Of a DNA stretch of 64,000 nt, positions 57,944 to 64,000 are shown piece after piece; the stretch's first letter is position 1, and the number at the start of each line of letters is the position of its first letter. The notes beneath the pieces were generated by a model. It did not search any database and was not told the DNA's origin. It saw only the letters and a list, made by a program, of their open reading frames with translations. Source of the stretch: Leptodontidium sp. MPI-SDFR-AT-0119 (Eukaryota; Ascomycota; Leotiomycetes; Helotiales; Leptodontidiaceae); contig JAHLEZ010000002.1 of NCBI GenBank assembly GCA_020726505.1, positions 5,332,001 through 5,396,000 on the forward strand, given 5' to 3'. Made by a program: the position numbers and the translations under genes.

Positions 57944-58318
57944 ATGATGTGGATGGCCGGCACCCGTTCCCTATTCGCTACTCTCCCTTTCCAATTTGCA
58001 GCAATGTCAACCTCCGCTGCCTCCTCTCAAATACCAACTCAACTCACACCGCACCCGTCCCAAACCCCTTACCAAGCACCACTTCGCGACCCTGGAGGCA
58101 CGGGGCCTATCGTGCCAGGCAATTACGGCGTCTATTTCTTTCCCGGTCATTCCATTGAGCAGCATTCCGCAGCAATCAAAACAGATATAACACCGCATCT
58201 CATGCATATTTTCGATAAGCTCTGGACGGACCACATCGTGTACAGTGCGCGGAATATTGATCGCGTGTTGTTGGCTGTGATTAGATCGGATCGTGGATCC
58301 ATACCTAGCTTAAGATAA
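57944..58318 (+). pseudogene. Truncated small fungal protein
   Basis: The open frame of 124 residues contains GPIVPGNYGVYFFPGHSIEQ, SAAIKTDITPHLMHIFDKLW and ARNIDRVLLAVIRSDRGS. This reads like the N-terminal and middle part of a short fungal protein with an FFPGH-type opening that I have seen without a function. The frame ends seven residues after IRSDRG, at the edge of the repeat copy at 58326, so the 3' end appears replaced. The first Met could be 57944, 57947 or 58004. Expression is unknown. Confidence 0.5.
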
Positions 58319-58325
58319 CTAGGCC

Positions 58326-58500
58326 TTTGCCATCCTGGCAGCGGTCACGCCAAGACGAAGCAATGGAATAAAGCGAGATAAATAGGGAGGCAGCTCCAAG
58401 ATTAGCTATTAATCAAACCAACAGCGAAACCGCACTTGGTTATGATATTACTTGAGGTGGCCTTCCCTTTGTGTGAGCAAAACCTCGAGAGTTATAATTT
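58326..58500 (+). repeat. Diverged direct repeat, copy 2
   Basis: Partner of 57319-57503. It directly abuts the stop codon of the truncated frame at 57944-58318. Confidence 0.7.
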
Positions 58501-58731
58501 CGGGGTAAGAGTTACCTTTCTGGAAATCTACCTAGCTCGGTCCGCACGAACCAAGAAACAGCTAGTTTGCACACACTTTAATAGATAAAGTTCTGATCTA
58601 AGCCCATTAGAGACATGCTCCCTTTGGCGACTTAAATATCGCTATCTACATACATGCACACTTATACCCGAAAAAGAATATCGGTACTTCATGAGCAGTT
58701 CCGCAATGCTCTCTCGAACTACATGTAGATT

Positions 58732-60940
58732 TCAAGGCATAGCTGGACGAGTCCGACGACGATTGCGCGCCGCGATTAACCACCCATGCCTATTCTCCAG
58801 CACATCTAGCGCCAGAGGGTCTCCTCCATCTGTTCTAGTCTCAGGGACTAGTAGCCAAGTCACTGCAGCTCCAGCAATCATGGTGGGGATGAAGCACATC
58901 ACTGTAAAGCCCAGCCATTTCGTCCCTTTCGTTGTAGCTCCATATGTCACACCCTTGTTGTGGAACTTCACGAACTGGAAGAACACTTGAAAGATAGCAG
59001 CCCCTAATTTCCCAGACGCAGCAGCAATTCCATGCCCAAATGCTCGGTGCCGTGTTGGAAATATCTCAGCCGCGAGGATAAAAGTCGTAAAGTTAGGGCC
59101 CATTTCGAAGGCCAACTGAGCAATAAAGTACACGATGGTGACTGGGATGGTGACGTGGTCTCCAGAAACAAGAAGTAACAAGAGGCCTGCGGTGAGGAAG
59201 ATCAGGATCAAGAGCAGGAAACCCCAGATCTGGATGAGCCTCGGAGAATGCGACTTGATCAAGAGGATCATTCCAAAACCACCGGATAGCGAACCAGAAC
59301 AAACGAGGATGAGTGACCTCCAAGAGTTGGCAAACAGAGCACCATACAAGGACTGCGCATCTGGGTTCTCATGCTTGGGGTCCATGACAGTACAAGTTTT
59401 TTCTTGGCCGGCCACGTCTGTGCAATTCAGGTTACTGCCGATGGGAATAGCATTGAAAATACTCGTGACAATAGTGCTTGAGGAGCTACCCAGAGCGTAG
59501 AAGCTTGTGTCTAGTAGTAGCCATGCGAGACTTACTCCAAGAAGACTCCATCCAAATCCTTTTGCGACGAAATGATCTTTGAAGGATCTCCAGTAGGTTT
59601 TCAATCGATAGCTGAATTTCTCAACCATCTCTTCGCTGATAACTTCTCCAGCATGGCAATTGTCGATTACTGGGATGGGTGGCACTCTCATTTCACGAGA
59701 CCCGGCAGCTCCATTACTGTCTGGAGTAGGAGTAGGACCATTGAGCCGAACCATGTCCTCTATTGCGCCTTCGAGCTGGTTGATGACATCTGCGGTGTAC
59801 AATGGGGATTCGGGAATCTTTCGACGGAAGAAGATGGCGATAACTGCCGGTATTGCTCCAACTCCTATGATTATGCGCCAGGACCTGTCCACTGCGTGTA
59901 TGCAAGAGTTATCGCAGGTAGCTATTGCTAAGTCCATGGGTATGTTTGCTCGATGTTGTCGAGTTACTCCGAGGGTGACCAGGGTTGCTAGCAGATAGCC
60001 AACTGGTTGCATATAGAAGACGGTCGCTAACATTCGAGCCCGATGTATTGTTGGCGCGAATTCGGCAGTAATGGTTGCAGAGAGAGGCTGGAGAGAAGTA
60101 TCAGCATGAGCTCCTGCAATTTTGGCTAAACTTTGGCAACAGGGAAAGGAGACAAAAGGATTATTGAACATCCAATAATTGTTTGCTACTTACATAGTCA
60201 CCTCCAATACCTATCGTGAAAGAATGATCAGTAGATGAATGATGGAGGATTCACAGGAAGGACTTGGACCGACTTACCAATTCCCATGATGAACCGCCAC
60301 GCAAAAAGCCAGCCAAAGATGCTCATAGATCCATCGGCACCTGACGAAGACATTACAATTCCAACGATAGCTAAGATCATCACATATAATTCCAAGCCGT
60401 ACATCTTTCTGCGTCCGTATATATCTGCCAGGAATCCAAAGGCTAGTTGGCCAACCATTGCGCCGATGAGAGTCGCACAACGCAATAGAGTTTCCTCGCC
60501 GCTGGGCATTTTATCGGGATAGTAGTCTACATCATTCTGATTAGAAATCTGCTGAAGCTAGGCTTGAAAAGTATAACGAGTGTAAACACTGGAAGCGAGA
60601 TTCGGAACTTCACCTACAGACCAGCTTAATCATCGGCATTATCAAGCTCGTTGCAAAGATCTGTGCTCAATGTCAGTATATCTACTGAACGTAGTTTGAC
60701 CTATATACTTGCCTCATAGGCTCCTGCAAGAAATCCCATCCCTGCAGAGAACACCACAAGCTTTTGGAAGCCTCCACGATCAACGGCATCTCGCAGAGCG
60801 ATCGTTCGCTGCTCTCGGTCCTTCAAGAAATCAGTACGACATCGACTCTTCCATTGGAACTGATTACTTACTGGAATCTGAAGAACTTGTGGCTCGCGGT
60901 TCTTTGGATGAGTCTTGAGCTCCCATCTCATGAACCTCAT
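58732..60940 (-). CDS. MFS phosphate-type transporter (PHS/Pho84-like)
   Basis: Six exons on the minus strand: 60940-60872, 60820-60713, 60660-60622, 60536-60278, 60210-60194, 60087-58732; 1848 coding bases, 615 residues. Conserved parts are GGFQKLVVFSAGMGFLAGAY, GQLAFGFLADIYGRRKMYG (MFS loop 2-3 motif), WRFIMGIGIGGDYPLSATIT (helix 4, spanning three exons), SWRIIIGVGAIPAVIAIFFR with PESPLY, and a late AAEIFPTRHRAFGHGIAAASGK. The order matches the phosphate:H+ symporter group at the plasma membrane; substrate is by homology. Exon 5 is 17 bases (it encodes GIGGDY with its neighbours). Intron 2 starts GCAAGT after GAG, a GC-AG intron. The donor of exon 3 (GTCTGT) is the weakest call. Otherwise intact. 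Confidence 0.85.
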
Positions 60941-61239
60941 CGTAGATGCAAGGCTGTAGGAAGGATTCACTGTGTGGGGGTATGTTCAGGTACCCGAAGG
61001 TTTGGTGGGATGAATCGACGACATATAGATGATCCTGGCAAGATAATGAAAAATATCATTCGAGGACATGAGATGATTTGTACCAGATGGTTCAAGTAAG
61101 GCTGTGCCGTGGGGGATGTGTCACAATTCCTGGTTTCGGTGAGGCTGCAAGCCTCCAGTTCCAATACTCACCGGGCGTCTATGCTCTTTCGCTTCGGGTC
61201 GAGGTGTGCCACAAAATTGGCTCGATCTTTCACGCCACA
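60941..61239. other. Intergenic stretch
   Basis: Upstream of the phosphate-type transporter and downstream of the minus-strand unknown gene. Nothing recognised. Confidence 0.5.
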
Positions 61240-63367
61240 TCAGCTGCGCCCCTCCACCTGACTTGGCACGCACTCACCGTATTGGTTTTCATCCACCCTC
61301 TCACGGCTAAAGTCGATCTTGAGAAACCTAAGCCTCTCACTAGATTTAGTACCATTCTTGAATTTCATTTCCACCACATTGGCTTTCTTCGTATCTTTTA
61401 TCGTATCAACTTCGTCCACTGCAAATCGTGAGCTTGTATCCAAATTCTAGTGGACAGCTTTACCTACAGAAGACCTCGACATGCTCTTGCCTCTTTTCGT
61501 CATTAGCATAAAACAGGAGTGAGAAGTCACTGGGCTTCCGGCTGTTGCTGTCCAGATTCTGCCATACGCGCAAAATGACACTGTCCGCTTCTTTCCCTCG
61601 ATTCGAACTGATTTTTGACACCTCAAGGTAACATGTAATCTTCTTGCCAAAAACGATTTCCTGGAACTTTTTAGAATCTGTGATCATATCAGTCAGTTTC
61701 AAAAACGTTCACCAGTATCATCTCTTTCCGGGCCCCAAACCTTCCAGCTTCGTAAACACGTATTCCAGGCCTCTCACTTCGGGTTCAATTTGAATCCGTC
61801 CCATGGGAACCACGGAGAATCGATCTGGATGGGACTGAAGGCCTCGTTTGCCTCGCAGCTCGACATGCGGAATAGGGCGAGCATCGTTGTTGTGGACTTG
61901 ACATTGTGACTTAGCCAATGTTGATATTCTGGAAAACTGGGAGAACAAATGACATACAACTGAGAATGGGCACTTCCACACTTCCAAGTGTCTCTGATGC
62001 AGTTTCTTCGTACTGCGGAAATATGGTTTGTAAACTCTAGATGAGAGAATGAGCATGCCAGTCACCCTCAACTCTCTTTTGCGGAATGTGTTCTTACCTC
62101 ATCGACTATTACCGCCTTTACTGTGCATTTCATGGAGACGCGTGGTTTGTTACTAGGGTTAAATGCACTTGAACATTAGCTCATCACTGAATAGTAGGAA
62201 AGGGAAATCTCACATTGTGGCCTGTGAGATTGTTGCAGTGCGAGAAGACGCGGAAGTCGAAGCAGATGGACGGCGAGAAATTGGGATTGGCGGGAAGTTG
62301 AAGTTCGACATTCTCTCCGAGGCAGCATCTGGAAGTATTGTGGTAGACCTGGACATAGAACCTGGAGACCTTTGCGCTGGGTCGTAAAAGTCCTCATGGA
62401 ACACACTCGGTCCATATCCGCTGTCTTTCGAGCCGCTTCTTGATGGTACTGGTTTCCGCTTAAACTCATGAGGTCGCATCTCAGCACGAGCAATCTGGGC
62501 TCCCTTGCTTTCATTCCGCTCGATCGATTTCCCCAGCCTTTCCCGATAGCCATCCAAGTCACTCTTCATCCGGCTAAGAAGCTCTATTTCTTCCTGATCT
62601 CGGCCAGTATCGTCTGCTTCCCAGCTTTGCACAAGGTCCAAGAATAACTTCACGTCTACGTAAGACTTTCGGCCCTCTTCATAAATAGAATGATCCACAA
62701 CGGCGTTGCTCATGGACGACGACGACGACGATGCTACTGGCAGCTCGATTGTTGAAAATGACCGTGCGGACGACCTCATGGCATAGGGCTCAGGTTGGTA
62801 GTTTCGTAGAAGTTCCACCCGTTCCAGTCGAGAAAGTATCTCTTCCAAGTACTTGCTGTGTTTCTCGTGGTACGCCATCTGGAGCTTGTTGCTCTTCCTG
62901 ATATTGTCAGCATCTGGCCAGGTTACCAAAAGCCTTGATACTCACCGATGTAAAAGCTGCAGATATACCACAACATATGTCATATGTCCTTCTAGTTTTC
63001 TTGAAAGGTGGTCCAGCTCAGCTTGCCCATCCCAGGTGTATGCGATAGCCGCACTAAGCCTCTCTCTGGTCTTCCTGTCCTTCTCCTCTTTCCAGTAAAC
63101 AGCTGCAGCTCCATTGAAAAGAGCTTCGCATCTCTCCAGGGTACTTTTGATATCTTTCAGTCTAATATAGACCTTTGTGTCCTGGCTTTCAAGTTCCTCC
63201 GTGAGCTCGCACAATGTCTTTTTGCAGCTTTGCACCTGTCCTTGAACATGCTCGAAGTGGCGTTGTGCTCCCCCGGGACCGTTGGAGTACGCTTTGATCA
63301 ACTTGTCGCAGATGCGAATGATAGTAATGACTTCTGTGGCAGCCCAGCCGTACATAGGATCCCCCAT
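61240..63367 (-). pseudogene. Unknown coiled-coil protein gene, 3' part frame-broken
   Basis: The 5' part is clean on the minus strand: exons 63367-62946, 62897-62214, 62167-62098 and one from 62034. The product starts MGDPMYGWAATEVITIIRIC and contains long helical stretches (FEHVQGQVQSCKKTLCELTE, HEKHSKYLEEILSRLERVE), then a Ser/Pro-rich linker. A C-terminal domain includes QLYVICSPSFPEYQHWLS and IDSPWFPWDGFKLNP. From 61780 on the conserved text continues as EVRGLEYVFTKLEGLGPGKR, MILVNVFET, LTDMITDSKKFQEIVFGKK and VDEVDTIKDTKKANVVEM in different frames, with no splice sites to join them. At least three frame changes fall within 150 bases. Either the 3' half is decaying or the sequence has indel errors there. 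No domain name known to me; the layout recalls other fungal helical-N-terminus signalling proteins. Confidence 0.6.
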
Positions 63368-64000
63368 GCTGGCGGACTGGATAGAACCAGGCCCTGGTGA
63401 TCAAGGAGCTTGGATTGTGGGGTGTTATGTTCATGTCCTACATACCGACTAGATGCCTAGACTTTCGAAATTCAAACCTCAGCCCTGTCAGACTGATCAC
63501 AGCCGATAGTGGAAGGACACCGCTTCACCAACAATGCTCCCTGAGCCGCCTGCAGGATATTGGCTTGCGTGGCTGGCGAGACACGGGATGTCAAACCAAC
63601 AGGGCGTTGAGCACGTTGCCGAATGATTTGATACGGTTGATCCGAGTACCGAAATCAATATTCAACCGCAATCCGATGTAACTGCTCCCCCCATGGGTCT
63701 CAGGTTCCTCTACGCTCGGTATCTGAATGTGGACATTCCCGATTGGGGTGTTCGTCTCAACTTGGGAGTGTTACATTGGCAGATTTTGTAAGTCCGGGAT
63801 GAGACTTGCATTGGCAAGAATGAAATTGAAATCTACATACCGAAGCTTTGAGTTGACAGGAGATTCGCAATACATTTGACATTGCGGCAACAATCAATCT
63901 ACCTTCGCCAATTCGACCAGTCTACGTCTCGCATGATGGAACTCTCTGTGCACTGTCATTCCTTTGCCTTTCGAAGACCCCCGGCTGCTCACCCACCCTA
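63368..64000. other. Upstream region, no gene recognised
   Basis: Five-prime side of the minus-strand unknown gene up to the window edge. Short frames only. A gene could begin outside the window. Confidence 0.5.

Noticed and set aside
19229..60940. A biosynthetic gene cluster or new multi-gene defence system
   Set aside because: No polyketide, peptide or terpene synthase, no NLR with NACHT domain and no co-directional block of linked enzymes is present; the genes look independently placed.

Overview
The window is nuclear DNA of a filamentous ascomycete fungus. Genes are split by many short GT-AG introns (about 45-110 bases) with CTAAC/CTGAC branch sites. The families are typical of Pezizomycotina: HET-domain proteins, a Zn2Cys6 regulator, Gpr1/Fun34 and TDT transporters, a CHL4/CENP-N kinetochore protein and small secreted cysteine-rich proteins. 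A leotiomycete-like genome fits the gene content, but that is inference. There are no bacterial operons, RNA genes or CRISPR arrays. I rebuilt most gene models by hand from splice sites and checked that total coding length and phase close.

Layout. 0.8-2.3 kb: dihydrodipicolinate-synthase-family gene lacking the Schiff-base lysine. 3.3-5.2 kb: fungal membrane protein. 5.8-8.1 kb: HET-domain pseudogene. 8.1-11 kb: AT-rich decayed DNA and a DUF7924-like pseudogene. 11.6-13.1 kb: trypsin-fold protein with Cys in the nucleophile position. 13.3-17.3 kb: HET relics around a protein-kinase-like gene. 19.2-20.3 kb: Gpr1/Fun34/YaaH transporter. 21.5 kb: small secreted protein. 22.5-24.6 kb: Zn2Cys6 transcription factor. 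25.9-27.2 kb: DXD-type glycosyltransferase. 27.5-30.2 kb: two small secreted cysteine-rich proteins, convergent. 31.9-32.7 kb: C2H2 zinc-finger protein. 33.3-35.3 kb: TDT (malate/sulfite) transporter. 36-38.3 kb: atypical homeodomain protein. 39.5-40.8 kb: astacin-like metallopeptidase. 41.8-43.5 kb: secreted M28 aminopeptidase with PA domain. 44-45.9 kb: amino-acid/GABA permease. 47.7-49.5 kb: ankyrin protein. 49.9-52.2 kb: retrotransposon relics. 52.3-53.8 kb: CHL4/CENP-N. 54.2-55.8 kb: TatD nuclease. 56.3-58.5 kb: a gene with an in-frame stop, and a truncated gene bounded by a diverged direct repeat. 58.7-60.9 kb: phosphate-type MFS transporter. 61.2-63.4 kb: unknown coiled-coil gene with frame breaks.

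The window alternates between conserved housekeeping genes (CHL4, TatD, transporters) and accessory DNA rich in pseudogenes, HET fragments and transposon debris. Several secreted products (two peptidases, two cysteine-rich proteins, one Ca-loop peptide) together with transporters for acetate, dicarboxylate or sulfite, amino acids and phosphate suit a plant-associated or saprotrophic lifestyle; that too is inference. The least described items are the cysteine-rich pair, the Cys-nucleophile trypsin-fold protein and the Lys-less aldolase-family protein. Splicing is also unusual: three introns look like GC-AG, and exons of 8, 17 and 27 bases are needed to keep conserved transporter sequences in frame.
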